This document shows positions 10,659-17,904 of a stretch of DNA of 43,937 bases, piece by piece (positions within the stretch are counted from its first letter, which is position 1; every line of letters starts with the position of its first letter). Below the pieces are notes generated by a model. The model saw nothing but the letters and a program-made list of their open reading frames with translations. It searched no databases and was not told the DNA's origin. Source of the stretch: a virus; the IMG/VR virus record IMGVR_UViG_3300028569_002402, positions 1-43,937 of that record, one strand, 5' to 3'. Position numbers and translations under genes: made by a program.

Positions 10659-10662
10659 ATTA

Positions 10663-11880
10663 TTATAAGTCTGTATCTATCCTATCTACCCATTCATCGT
10701 TTAGGTTTACTGGCCAATAAACCCATTTAGATGGTTTATAGAATGATTTAAAACTAACGCTAATTGTAGATATATATTCCTGTAAATCTACTCTGTGGAT
10801 AACATTACCTTTTTCGTCTTCGATTCCTATATAAATCCATTTAAAATCTTTAGTTTGAGGAATATTTAATGTATAATTATATTCTTGCTCAACTAACTTA
10901 TACCAGTCAGTATCATCGTTTATGGGTGGATCAATTCCTTTTAATGTATCGGGGTGTAATTTTCTGTTTTTAAAGTGAATACCTGCATATTTTTCGTAGT
11001 CATAATGAGTCCTAACAGTACCTAATCCGTATTCTCCTAAATCAATATTATTATCTTCTTCTTGAAGCATGTGTCTTAATCTACGCTTGCTTGAATCATC
11101 CATTTCCCACCATGGTTTTTCTACTAATCCTTTCTTAACATTTTCTGTATCAAAGTCTGTCCAATGTTTTGTTCTACCCTCTCTTGTATATTCATGCCAT
11201 ACTACTGTATAGTGTGGGTGATATATATCGTATCCTAATGTATATGATCTAATTGATAAGCTAATTTCATCTCCTGCAAAATATATATTAGGATCATATT
11301 TATATTCTTCACAATGAATTCCTAAAGTAAAGAAAAAGTGACCACTTACAAATCGGGCTGGAATAGGTGATGATAGCTGCTCGTGTTTTTCAATATGATG
11401 TGGTCTAAATAAAATAGTTCCTCCTGGCGTAAAATTAGAAGCTACCATTTTATATGGATCTGTATTTAGTAGCTTATTTTCTGATGGACTATACATCCCT
11501 GCATATGCTGTTATAATAGGTTTATGGGAATTAGTCATATCCATCATATTAATTAGATGTTCATCCCAGTCCTGTAAAAATCGATGATGTGAATCTAACT
11601 GCATAGTATATTTTTCACTTTCCCAAAGCTTTTGAATTAAACTTCTTGCCCAGCATAATCCTTTACTTTTATTCCAAGGAACATCAATTATTTTAAATCT
11701 TTCATCATTCTCAAATTCTTCTAAAGATTCATTTTCATCTCTTTGCCAACATATTCCAAATGATAGTCTTTCAGGGTATTTTGCTTTATTAATACAATCT
11801 CTAATTGTAGGAACTAATTCTGGATCTCTGTAACTAGCTATTTGTACAAATATTTTATTTGCATTTTTATTTTTGACCAT
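10663..11880 (-). CDS. GlcNAc-type glycosyltransferase (Skp1 GlcNAc-transferase-like family)
   Basis: This 405-residue protein opens IFVQIASYRDPELVPTIRDC and continues YPERLSFGICWQRDE, KGLCWARSLIQ, TMQLDSHHRFLQDWD and HYTVVWHEYTREGR. Together these match the Glyco_transf GlcNAc family (PF11397), whose best-known member adds GlcNAc to hydroxyproline of Dictyostelium Skp1. The DSHH segment stands in the place of the metal-binding DxD. It is the first gene of the four-gene glycosyltransferase run. In phages such enzymes may decorate virion proteins, and the Thr-Pro-rich fibre in this window is one possible acceptor (inference). Confidence 0.88.
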   Translation of the reverse strand: MVKNKNANKIFVQIASYRDPELVPTIRDCINKAKYPERLSFGICWQRDENESLEEFENDERFKIIDVPWNKSKGLCWARSLIQKLWESEKYTMQLDSHHRFLQDWDEHLINMMDMTNSHKPIITAYAGMYSPSENKLLNTDPYKMVASNFTPGGTILFRPHHIEKHEQLSSPIPARFVSGHFFFTLGIHCEEYKYDPNIYFAGDEISLSIRSYTLGYDIYHPHYTVVWHEYTREGRTKHWTDFDTENVKKGLVEKPWWEMDDSSKRRLRHMLQEEDNNIDLGEYGLGTVRTHYDYEKYAGIHFKNRKLHPDTLKGIDPPINDDTDWYKLVEQEYNYTLNIPQTKDFKWIYIGIEDEKGNVIHRVDLQEYISTISVSFKSFYKPSKWVYWPVNLNDEWVDRIDTDL

Positions 11881-11884
11881 TATT

Positions 11885-12214
11885 TTATTTTTTAAAAATT
11901 TCTTCTAATTTTCCATCCTGTACTAATTGGATAACATTATTATATACATTATCAGCTTTAGTTACTTTTATATGTTGACCTTTAAAAAATTCTTTATCTA
12001 AAAATGTAAATTGTTCTTTAACTTCAAAATGTCTTGATGATGTTTCGTAAGGGAATAGATGATTTAATAATTCTCTACGTTCTTCACATCCACACCCTTC
12101 AGCACCTAATAATTTAGCAGCAGCATCTGCTACTTTATCAATTCCAAAAAAATTAGTAATTTTAGCTACTGTGTCTCCTAATCCTTTTGATTGTTGTTTA
12201 TTATTTGATTCCAT
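11885..12214 (-). CDS. hypothetical CGC-motif protein, paralogue A
   Basis: This 109-residue protein has the block SKGLGDTVAKITNFFGIDKV, then CGCEERRELLNHLFPYE. The same block occurs in the 72-residue protein at 13975-14193, so the two are paralogues. The amphipathic GLGDT-AKIT segment and the CGC-RR-LN motif recur in small proteins of many tailed phages whose function I do not know. The extra C-terminal half (FTFLDKEFFKGQHIKVTKAD) is only in this copy. It lies 1 base after the membrane protein gene at 12216. No catalytic motif is visible. Confidence 0.7.
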   Translation of the reverse strand: MESNNKQQSKGLGDTVAKITNFFGIDKVADAAAKLLGAEGCGCEERRELLNHLFPYETSSRHFEVKEQFTFLDKEFFKGQHIKVTKADNVYNNVIQLVQDGKLEEIFKK

Positions 12215-12215
12215 A

Positions 12216-13268
12216 TTATATTTCTTGATTTTCTAATAAATGTTTAGCTTTTTCAAAACTCATATTATATACTTTATCTTTTTTTAATCCTACAGTAATA
12301 TCTAATTCAGAACATATTGCTAAAAAATTAGTAATATCTTTTTGCGTATATTTTAATTTTGAATTATTAACTAGTATTTTAAGATTACTTGCTGGGATTA
12401 CAGGGTCTGATTCCTTTTTTCTCCCATTCTGATAATATAATTTAAGTAAATTTATATTAATTTCTAATTGTTTATATTTAGGTATATTCATTACATTTTT
12501 CATCTCTACATACGAATGCCAGGAATAAAAAGAATTAAATGATACACCTATTAATATTATAATCTCTAAAAAAAATACTATTATTGCAAAAGCAAAACTA
12601 TTTTCTTGTATTTTATTTTCTTTTTTACTTAATTTATTTTCTGATTTAATTTCAATCAGTTTAATACGTGTATCTCTATCAGTTTCTAATTGTGTAATAT
12701 CTTTTTCTAAATCCTTTATTATTTTACGTTGTCTTGGTGATAAGACTCCATCGTTATCATTATCATTGATTGCTTGGATTTGATTTTCTTTGAGTTTTAT
12801 TCGAGATTGGTATATACTATTTATTTCATTAGTATTTTTATTTTGAACAGTATCTAATTGTACTTCTATTTTAGATGTATTATCAACTAATCTATGTGCT
12901 CCATTTAATGATAAATAAAAAGATCCAGCTGCTAATACAATAGATACCATAGCACCTAATATAATGTTTATAGTTATTTTACTATTTTTTACTATTGCTA
13001 TCATAAGTTGTTCAAAAGTAAATCTCTTGAATAGCTCATATCCTGTCATAAATAATATAATAAAGACAGAAAAAAATAGATCTTGTCCCGGGAATAATTT
13101 ATCTATACTATTTGTAATATCTTTAATAAAAAAATATGAAAATAATATTAAAAATATATTTCCTAAAAACGAGAAATAATACAAAGTTTTACTTAATGGA
13201 TTAAAATTTTTCTCAAAACTAAATGTTTCTAACTCGTTTTTTAATTTATAATATTTATCTAATTTCAT
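12216..13268 (-). CDS. multi-pass membrane protein with long coiled coil and EF-hand-like loop
   Basis: ATG at 13268 gives 350 residues and forms an ATGA overlap with the stop of the upstream gene, so I prefer it to an ATG 15 codons upstream. Hydrophobic segments lie at about 29-48, 63-80, 98-121 and 224-243. Between the third and fourth is a charged coiled coil (about 130-220) interrupted by DNDNDGVLSPRQ at 169-180, which resembles a calcium-binding EF-hand/dockerin loop. The C-terminal 100 residues are Lys-rich and soluble. I do not recognise the family. It could be a membrane-remodelling or lysis-associated protein, but this is not shown. Confidence 0.68.
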   Translation of the reverse strand: MKLDKYYKLKNELETFSFEKNFNPLSKTLYYFSFLGNIFLILFSYFFIKDITNSIDKLFPGQDLFFSVFIILFMTGYELFKRFTFEQLMIAIVKNSKITINIILGAMVSIVLAAGSFYLSLNGAHRLVDNTSKIEVQLDTVQNKNTNEINSIYQSRIKLKENQIQAINDNDNDGVLSPRQRKIIKDLEKDITQLETDRDTRIKLIEIKSENKLSKKENKIQENSFAFAIIVFFLEIIILIGVSFNSFYSWHSYVEMKNVMNIPKYKQLEININLLKLYYQNGRKKESDPVIPASNLKILVNNSKLKYTQKDITNFLAICSELDITVGLKKDKVYNMSFEKAKHLLENQEI

Positions 13269-13522
13269 AATTCTTCTAATATACCTAATACTTCTGCTCC
13301 TATTAATAAACAACCAGCAGCCATTGGTTCATTAATACATAAATAAAATCCAGCAATAATTCTAATAAGGGATTTAGTCAAACTAATCCAAAAGTGCCAG
13401 TTTGTTTTTGATTCTTTTTCTTGCATTTTTTCTTTTTCTATATTTTTATAAAATGTAACAGAAGGGAGACCGCTGTAATGGCAGTACTCCTCTTCTTTTA
13501 AATTATTATCTTTGTTTGTCAT
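13265..13522 (-). CDS. small membrane protein, hypothetical
   Basis: This is an 85-residue protein. Its N-terminal half is acidic with EEYCHYSGLPSVTFY, and its C-terminal half is one hydrophobic helix (SLIRIIAGFYLCINEPMAAG and on to the end). It starts inside the end of the dCTP deaminase/dUTPase-like gene (17-base overlap) and ends in an ATGA overlap with the four-helix membrane protein. Translational coupling and a shared task at the membrane are plausible. The family is not recognised. Confidence 0.62.
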   Translation of the reverse strand: MTNKDNNLKEEEYCHYSGLPSVTFYKNIEKEKMQEKESKTNWHFWISLTKSLIRIIAGFYLCINEPMAAGCLLIGAEVLGILEEL

Positions 13523-14027
13523 TCTGAAATTGACCTTGGTATAAATTCTCCTCAGCTACTTCATCACACTCATGAAAATACATTTGAGCTACTCTAGCAT
13601 CTTGTTCAATAAAGATTGTAGCAGTAACAGTCATGATTGTTCCCATGTTATCCGTTTCGAATCCAGGATCGAAAATTGATGATGCTATAATTGCTCCGTT
13701 ACGTAATAATGAAGAACGTTGTCTAATCATTCCTACTCGATTTGCAGCAATTTTACATCCTTCATGGAATGTTATATCGTATGCTCCTGGATATAAAAGC
13801 CACCCTTCAACACCATCAATTTTTGTAGTTAATACAGGTGTATAGTTATTTAAAATAGTTTTATCTTTTAATACCATTCCAATAGCAGGTCTAGTGTTTG
13901 AGATATTTGCATCTCCAATTTTATTAATTGATTTTGCTGATAGATCGTATCCAACTTGGGCTGGCTTACCTTGGCTATTTTCTATTTTTAGTAGTTGTTG
14001 CTCTAATATTTGTTCTGCGTTTAACAT
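13506..14027 (-). CDS. dCTP deaminase/dUTPase-fold protein
   Basis: This is a 173-residue beta-rich protein. QVGYDLSAKSI, the block RQRSSLLRNGAIIASSIFDP, and ARVAQMYF correspond to the three conserved regions of the trimeric dCTP deaminase/dUTPase superfamily, and RSSL is the phosphate-binding motif. These enzymes remove dUTP or turn dCTP to dUTP for dTMP synthesis. After FDPGFETDNMG the segment reads TIMTVTA, where dCTP deaminases normally have the catalytic Glu (as in VLEFYN). The deaminase reaction is therefore doubtful and a dUTPase-type or altered activity is possible. Confidence 0.82.
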   Translation of the reverse strand: MLNAEQILEQQLLKIENSQGKPAQVGYDLSAKSINKIGDANISNTRPAIGMVLKDKTILNNYTPVLTTKIDGVEGWLLYPGAYDITFHEGCKIAANRVGMIRQRSSLLRNGAIIASSIFDPGFETDNMGTIMTVTATIFIEQDARVAQMYFHECDEVAEENLYQGQFQNDKQR

Positions 14028-14193
14028 TTTTATATGGTATTAATTTATTTAATTTTTTTCTTCTACGATCACATCCACAATCTTTATATCCAAGAAATAC
14101 AGCGATTCTATCAGCTAAAATATCTAATTTAAAGAAACTAGTTATTTTAGCGATAGTATCGCCTAATCCTTTTGATTTAATTTCTTTATTCAA
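13975..14193 (-). CDS. hypothetical CGC-motif protein, paralogue B
   Basis: This 72-residue protein reads SKGLGDTIAKITSFFKLDIL followed by CGCDRRRKKLNKLIPYK. It aligns along its first 55 residues with the 109-residue protein at 11885-12214. Its last 17 codons overlap, in another frame, the start of the dCTP deaminase/dUTPase-like gene. The basic tail (KRRTNIRATTTKNRK) is therefore overprinted and may be of little functional weight. It begins 8 bases into the end of the DUF4494-like gene. Function unknown. Confidence 0.65.
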   Translation of the reverse strand: MNKEIKSKGLGDTIAKITSFFKLDILADRIAVFLGYKDCGCDRRRKKLNKLIPYKNVKRRTNIRATTTKNRK

Positions 14194-14386
14194 TTACTTT
14201 AATAATTTTAGATTTATTAACTCCTGTAACTGAAAAGTTAGACTCTCCTGTAAACTCTTTATAGATCTTTGCTTCAGCATCAGTAGCTGATACTGCATCT
14301 ACAAGATAGTTTTCTTTTACTTTTTGAATACGACCTCTATCGTTTTCAATTTCTAATTGTACTGTTACCGTCCAAAATTGATTCAT
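14186..14386 (-). CDS. DUF4494-like small protein
   Basis: This 66-residue protein reads WTVTVQLEIENDRGRIQKVK then ENYLVDAVSATDAEAKIYKE. The pattern of a W-initiated strand, a turn, and YLVDA-S-TDAEA followed by a helix matches DUF4494, a family seen mostly in Bacteroidetes and their phages. Function is unknown. It lies between folE and the CGC-motif protein and supports a Bacteroidetes host. Confidence 0.68.
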   Translation of the reverse strand: MNQFWTVTVQLEIENDRGRIQKVKENYLVDAVSATDAEAKIYKEFTGESNFSVTGVNKSKIIKVIE

Positions 14387-14449
14387 ATTGTTTTTATTTT
14401 AATTTATTATGTTTATATACTTTTACACACCATTTACTTAAATGGAAAG

Positions 14450-15154
14450 CTATCCTCGTATAGCTAGTTCTATATTTTTATAAAACTCTGCTCTTGCTGA
14501 ATCTTCTTCTAGGAAACATCCTGTTAGCTTTGCTGTTTGCATTGATGCTCCCTGGTGTTTAACTCCTCTGCATGATACGCATGAATGTGTTGCATTAATA
14601 GCTACTGCTACTCCTAAATTACCTTCACATACCTTATCTACTGCATTGTGAATTGCTACCGTTAATTGTTCTTGTATTTGACCTCTTCTTCCAAACTGTT
14701 CTACAATTCGGTTCAGTTTTGAGAGACCAACTACTTTTCCGCTTTCTGTTGCTATATATGCAATACTCACATACCCTTCAATAGGTTCGTGATGATGACT
14801 ACACATAGATGTTAGTGGAATTCTAGATTCTTGTATTATACCCGAATATCCATCAGAGGGAAAAGATGTAATTCCTGTTAATGGTTCAAATCTTCCTTGC
14901 CATTTTTCTAAGTAAGCTTTAGCTACCCTGCGAGGAGTATCCGATGAATTAGGATCGCTTTCCCAATCACATCCTAATGCTGTAAGGAAATCTCCAAATG
15001 CTCTTGCTGCATCTTCAATAATATAATGCTTTTCAAACTCAGTAAGTTGTGCTTCCGGACCGTCTTCTGCTTGTTTTTTTGCTAGTTGAATAGATATACC
15101 ATTAGCAAATCCTGCTTGAACTATTTCAGTTCCTTCAATAAATTTTTTAGCCAT
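14450..15154 (-). CDS. folE: GTP cyclohydrolase I
   Basis: This 234-residue enzyme converts GTP to 7,8-dihydroneopterin triphosphate, the first step of 7-deazaguanine (and folate) synthesis. Zinc ligands are seen as C118 and H121 in MCSHHHEP and C192 in THSCVSC. The block VVGLSKLNRIVEQFGRRGQI followed by QEQLT is the canonical GLSK-R-QVQE motif, and the C-terminal T-GCF is present. It is separated from queE by three small genes. Together with queD, queE, queC and queF it provides a full preQ1 route, so it most likely feeds DNA modification rather than folate. Confidence 0.95.
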   Translation of the reverse strand: MAKKFIEGTEIVQAGFANGISIQLAKKQAEDGPEAQLTEFEKHYIIEDAARAFGDFLTALGCDWESDPNSSDTPRRVAKAYLEKWQGRFEPLTGITSFPSDGYSGIIQESRIPLTSMCSHHHEPIEGYVSIAYIATESGKVVGLSKLNRIVEQFGRRGQIQEQLTVAIHNAVDKVCEGNLGVAVAINATHSCVSCRGVKHQGASMQTAKLTGCFLEEDSARAEFYKNIELAIRG

Positions 15155-15227
15155 TTATAGTGTTTTTAAGGTGGTGCTACGACACCGTGATTAATATATG
15201 TATTTTATTCTTTATTTGCAACTATTA

Positions 15228-15767
15228 TTATTTATTGTTCCATAAGTCTTTTCTAGCAATATATACCATAGATTTACCAGTTGTTGTTTTTCCTTTATCT
15301 ACTATATACCCCATACTTGATAATAAATCTTTATTATTATATAATATTGAATAATAGATTGATAATTTCTTTTCAAATTCTTTATCTGAACCTCCTTCTG
15401 GAATCATGGTAACTACATCGGGTTTATTTTTTTTAATCCATTCTAATGTAGATTTTACTATTATTCCTAGTATTTTAGATAATGTTTTATAATCTGTTTT
15501 AGCTACTTGGGTTTGTGCTTCATCTACATCAAATCCCAAATTATAGTACGTATTATGATTAAAATTATTATATAATACTGATTTAGGTCGAAAATATACT
15601 TTATAATCCTCTGTATATTTTTCTATTTGTATTCCTACATCAAATCCCTCTATTTTTCTTCTTGATATATTATTTACATTAAGAGAAATTGCTGGTGCAT
15701 TTTCAAAATCGATCGATTCTTCTAACTTTTTGTATAATTTTGTATATTTTAATATATGCGTACTCAT
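15228..15767 (-). CDS. hypothetical protein
   Basis: Using ATG at 15767, one base after the upstream stop, gives 179 residues. A second ATG three codons upstream would overlap the previous gene. The central part has an alternating strand/helix pattern (FDVGIQIEKYTEDYKVYFRP), then a helix KTLSKILGIIVKSTLEWIKK with KPDVVTMIPEG, and a C-terminal block beginning KKLSIYYSILYNNKDLLSSM. Similar small proteins occur in other large phages without known function. No catalytic signature is visible. Confidence 0.6.
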   Translation of the reverse strand: MSTHILKYTKLYKKLEESIDFENAPAISLNVNNISRRKIEGFDVGIQIEKYTEDYKVYFRPKSVLYNNFNHNTYYNLGFDVDEAQTQVAKTDYKTLSKILGIIVKSTLEWIKKNKPDVVTMIPEGGSDKEFEKKLSIYYSILYNNKDLLSSMGYIVDKGKTTTGKSMVYIARKDLWNNK

Positions 15768-15768
15768 T

Positions 15769-15990
15769 TTATACATTTAATGTTTTATCTTTTTTAGCTC
15801 TTATTACTTCTAAAAAATCAGGAGCATAACGTTCTAATAATTGATAATAATACTCTTGTTTATATTCAGGATCTTCTGTTAATTCATATTTAATAAGATC
15901 TCTTAGACGAGCAGCCATTTCATATCGTTCTACCTCAACACACCAATCTAATCGTTGCTGCATTATATCAATATATTCATTTTGCTGCAT
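15769..15990 (-). CDS. small UVR-motif-like protein
   Basis: This is a 73-residue, mostly helical protein. The segment EVERYEMAARLRDLIKYE fits the UVR motif of UvrB/UvrC, a helical hairpin with E-x-AA-x-LRD-x-I that serves in protein-protein contacts. Short stand-alone UVR-like proteins are common in Bacteroidetes. It ends DKTLNV, nearly identical to the end of the preceding HNH gene (NKTLNV) and to a remnant behind queE. This suggests shared ancestry of these 3' ends. Function is not known. Confidence 0.62.
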   Translation of the reverse strand: MQQNEYIDIMQQRLDWCVEVERYEMAARLRDLIKYELTEDPEYKQEYYYQLLERYAPDFLEVIRAKKDKTLNV

Positions 15991-15992
15991 TA

Positions 15993-16634
15993 TTATACGT
16001 TTAATGTTTTATTTCCTTTTTTACTATTATTAGTTCTTTTTGTCCAAACTAGATTTTCCTTTACTGTAATTTCTTGAGGAGTTTTACCATCTAAAAATGC
16101 CTTACTTCTTGGATAAACATGATCCAATGTAGGGTAATTTTTATGATGACTCTCAAGTTTTAAATTATCCTTAATATATTCACCATCATAATAATCATAT
16201 CCATCCCATTCTGATATGCTTTCTTTTCTAATTTTTCGAGTTAATTCATTACATTTTTTCCAAAATCTCTTCCAATCTTTATTTTCTTTAAAATTAAATA
16301 TTCTACCTGTATTTTCCCATGTTTTTTTTCTTTTTTCTATTGATTCTACACTATTAGCCTTAACCCGTCTATTTTCTGATTGAGGTGGTTTAATATTCAT
16401 ACTTTGCCATTTATTATAACATGCTTTACAACAGAAATAATTATTGCGTATTTTATTTTTTCTAACCTTTATAGTACAAGTACAGTATCCACAATTTACA
16501 TCTTTATATCCTAAATCTAATTTACATTTTTCACTACAGAATTTATTTACATGTTGTTTAACTGTTTTGCTAAGAAAATAATTATTGCAATTTGTACAAG
16601 TATATTTAACTTCTTTTTGGTGATATCCTTTCAT
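15993..16634 (-). CDS. HNH homing endonuclease with zinc-finger N-terminus
   Basis: In this 213-residue protein, residues 1-80 hold several CxxC pairs (YTCTNCNNYF, FCSEKC, NCGYCTC, YFCCKAC) likely to bind zinc. A basic linker follows. The C-terminal nuclease reads HHKNYPTLDHVYPRSKAFLD and ENLVWTKRTNNSKKGNK, an HNH core of the R.Pab/HNH_5-like style. It lies just behind queE, is preceded by the AT-rich motif shared by the window's endonuclease genes, and is flanked by a duplicated queE tail. It is a mobile intruder in the modification operon. Confidence 0.87.
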   Translation of the reverse strand: MKGYHQKEVKYTCTNCNNYFLSKTVKQHVNKFCSEKCKLDLGYKDVNCGYCTCTIKVRKNKIRNNYFCCKACYNKWQSMNIKPPQSENRRVKANSVESIEKRKKTWENTGRIFNFKENKDWKRFWKKCNELTRKIRKESISEWDGYDYYDGEYIKDNLKLESHHKNYPTLDHVYPRSKAFLDGKTPQEITVKENLVWTKRTNNSKKGNKTLNV

Positions 16635-16644
16635 AATTTATTTA

Positions 16645-16655
16645 TTATAAATATC
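16645..16655 (-). promoter_or_regulatory. GATATTTATAA motif before HNH gene 15993
   Basis: On the coding strand GATATTTATAATAAAT lies 10 bases before the ATG at 16634 and contains TATAAT, a good -10 box. The same element precedes the other endonuclease genes. Promoter activity is inferred. Confidence 0.5.
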
Positions 16656-16658
16656 ACT

Positions 16659-16679
16659 ATTTAAAGTTTTATCCCATGC
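16659..16679 (-). pseudogene. remnant of a queE 3' end
   Basis: One codon after the queE stop, and in the same frame, the sequence reads AWDKTLN. It mirrors the true queE tail AWDRVIN but with different codons. It is best read as the displaced end of an earlier queE allele left by insertion of the adjacent HNH gene. Confidence 0.5.
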
Positions 16680-16682
16680 TAA

Positions 16683-17510
16683 TTAAACATTAATTACACG
16701 ATCCCAAGCCGATATATGTAAACGAGTCATTCCAATAAATTTATATTTCTTAGCCATCTCTAAACAGAATTGAGTACGTTCGTGGAAATCAGCTTGATCA
16801 TCTAAACCAGGCATACACACTACATTCTTCAATGGAATTTCAAATGGAGTTACGAAATCACGGAATAATTCCTTAACATCATCTTCGGTTGAAATAACGA
16901 ATTTAAACTGATAATTATCGTGTTCCATAATGCGTTTAATAGCATCTGGTTTAATGCGTTGTTTCTCAGTCATACCTGAGTTTGCTAATTTAGGAGAGCA
17001 ATTGATTTGGTGTAATTTTTTGAATAAATAATCTTCAATATAAATTGTACCGTTAGTTTCAATTTCATTATAAGCATTAATAACATCTTGACTAATCCAA
17101 TATTGAAAAAAATTATCAATTGCAACTTGATGACCTTTAATAGTAGGTTCACCTCCGGTCCAAATTAAGTGTATTACTCCGCTTTTAATATCATCATAAA
17201 TACCTTGTTCTTTCCATTGATCGATTAGATATTGGAATTCTTTATCCTCACCTCTCCATAACCATTGAGATGTACTATCGCAAGTCCAAGTTGCTTTACC
17301 TTCTAATTCTAAATCACCTTTAAATATTTCTCCATCCTCTAGTGATTTATCTTTTAATAATTGGTTTCCAAATGCTCTTGAAAAACCGCATGTTAGGTTA
17401 CATAAACCTAAACGAATAAAGTACGATGGTAATCCTGTAGATTTCCCTTCTCCTTGTACTGAATAAAAATCACTACTTATTAATAACTTATCTGGACTGA
17501 TTTTGCTCAT
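16683..17510 (-). CDS. queE: 7-carboxy-7-deazaguanine synthase (radical SAM)
   Basis: This 275-residue enzyme converts 6-carboxytetrahydropterin to CDG. It opens DFYSVQGEGKSTGLPSYFIR, a hallmark of QueE, and carries HLIWTGGEPT (the SAM-binding GGE block) near residue 115. It has a Ser-Pro-Lys segment INCSPKLAN and a late HISAWD. The iron-sulfur cysteines appear as C37-x3-C41 followed only after 35 residues by C77-D-S, rather than the usual CX3CX2C. The start lies inside the last 23 bases of the preceding small ORF, so translation is probably coupled. It belongs to the FolE-QueD-QueE-QueC route. Confidence 0.94.
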   Translation of the reverse strand: MSKISPDKLLISSDFYSVQGEGKSTGLPSYFIRLGLCNLTCGFSRAFGNQLLKDKSLEDGEIFKGDLELEGKATWTCDSTSQWLWRGEDKEFQYLIDQWKEQGIYDDIKSGVIHLIWTGGEPTIKGHQVAIDNFFQYWISQDVINAYNEIETNGTIYIEDYLFKKLHQINCSPKLANSGMTEKQRIKPDAIKRIMEHDNYQFKFVISTEDDVKELFRDFVTPFEIPLKNVVCMPGLDDQADFHERTQFCLEMAKKYKFIGMTRLHISAWDRVINV

Positions 17511-17667
17511 ATTCTCTAAATTGTTTTAATAATTGTTTAAAATGTAATTCTATTATATCTATTTGTTGGTCTAAATTATATTGATTAAACACAGGTATTT
17601 CTGCTTGAGATTGAATTAATATCTCATGTTTATCATCTAATTTTTCTATTCTGATACTATATTTCAT
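17488..17667 (-). CDS. small hypothetical protein upstream of queE
   Basis: This 59-residue ORF starts in an ATGA overlap with the stop of the gene at 17664 and ends 23 bases inside queE in another frame. It begins MKYSIRIEKLDDKHEILIQS and is strand-then-helix, Gln-rich at the end. The tight junctions on both sides make it a likely translated gene. Family not recognised. Confidence 0.55.
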   Translation of the reverse strand: MKYSIRIEKLDDKHEILIQSQAEIPVFNQYNLDQQIDIIELHFKQLLKQFREYEQNQSR

Positions 17668-17900
17668 TTTATTAACATATCATAAGGAGTCCATATTACT
17701 CTTTCTTCAACAGAATCATCATATTCAGCTAACAAACATACATCATCTTCATCTCTTATTATTGCTAAGAATCCAAATCCTTCACATATGAATGTAATAT
17801 AATGATTTTTAGGTAGTTTTCCAAATTCCTCTAATATATCAAAATCATAAGGCATTTCTGGATCGTTAATCTCACACCATTGTTTACTAAGATCAGCCAT
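17664..17900 (-). CDS. hypothetical acidic protein
   Basis: This 78-residue acidic protein has a central hydrophobic strand pair (HYITFICEGFGFLAIIRDED) and ends VIWTPYDMLIK. There are two isolated cysteines and no clear domain. It is linked by ATGA to the next small gene and lies 4 bases below the gene at 17905. It is part of a run of four small unknown genes between queD and queE, and a role in the modification operon cannot be judged. Confidence 0.6.
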   Translation of the reverse strand: MADLSKQWCEINDPEMPYDFDILEEFGKLPKNHYITFICEGFGFLAIIRDEDDVCLLAEYDDSVEERVIWTPYDMLIK

Positions 17901-17904
17901 AACT

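Noticed and set aside
15155-15227. GGTG/CACC mini-hairpin upstream of folE as a possible preQ1 riboswitch.
   Set aside because: The stem is only 4 bp and lacks preQ1 aptamer features such as an A-rich tail pairing with the loop.
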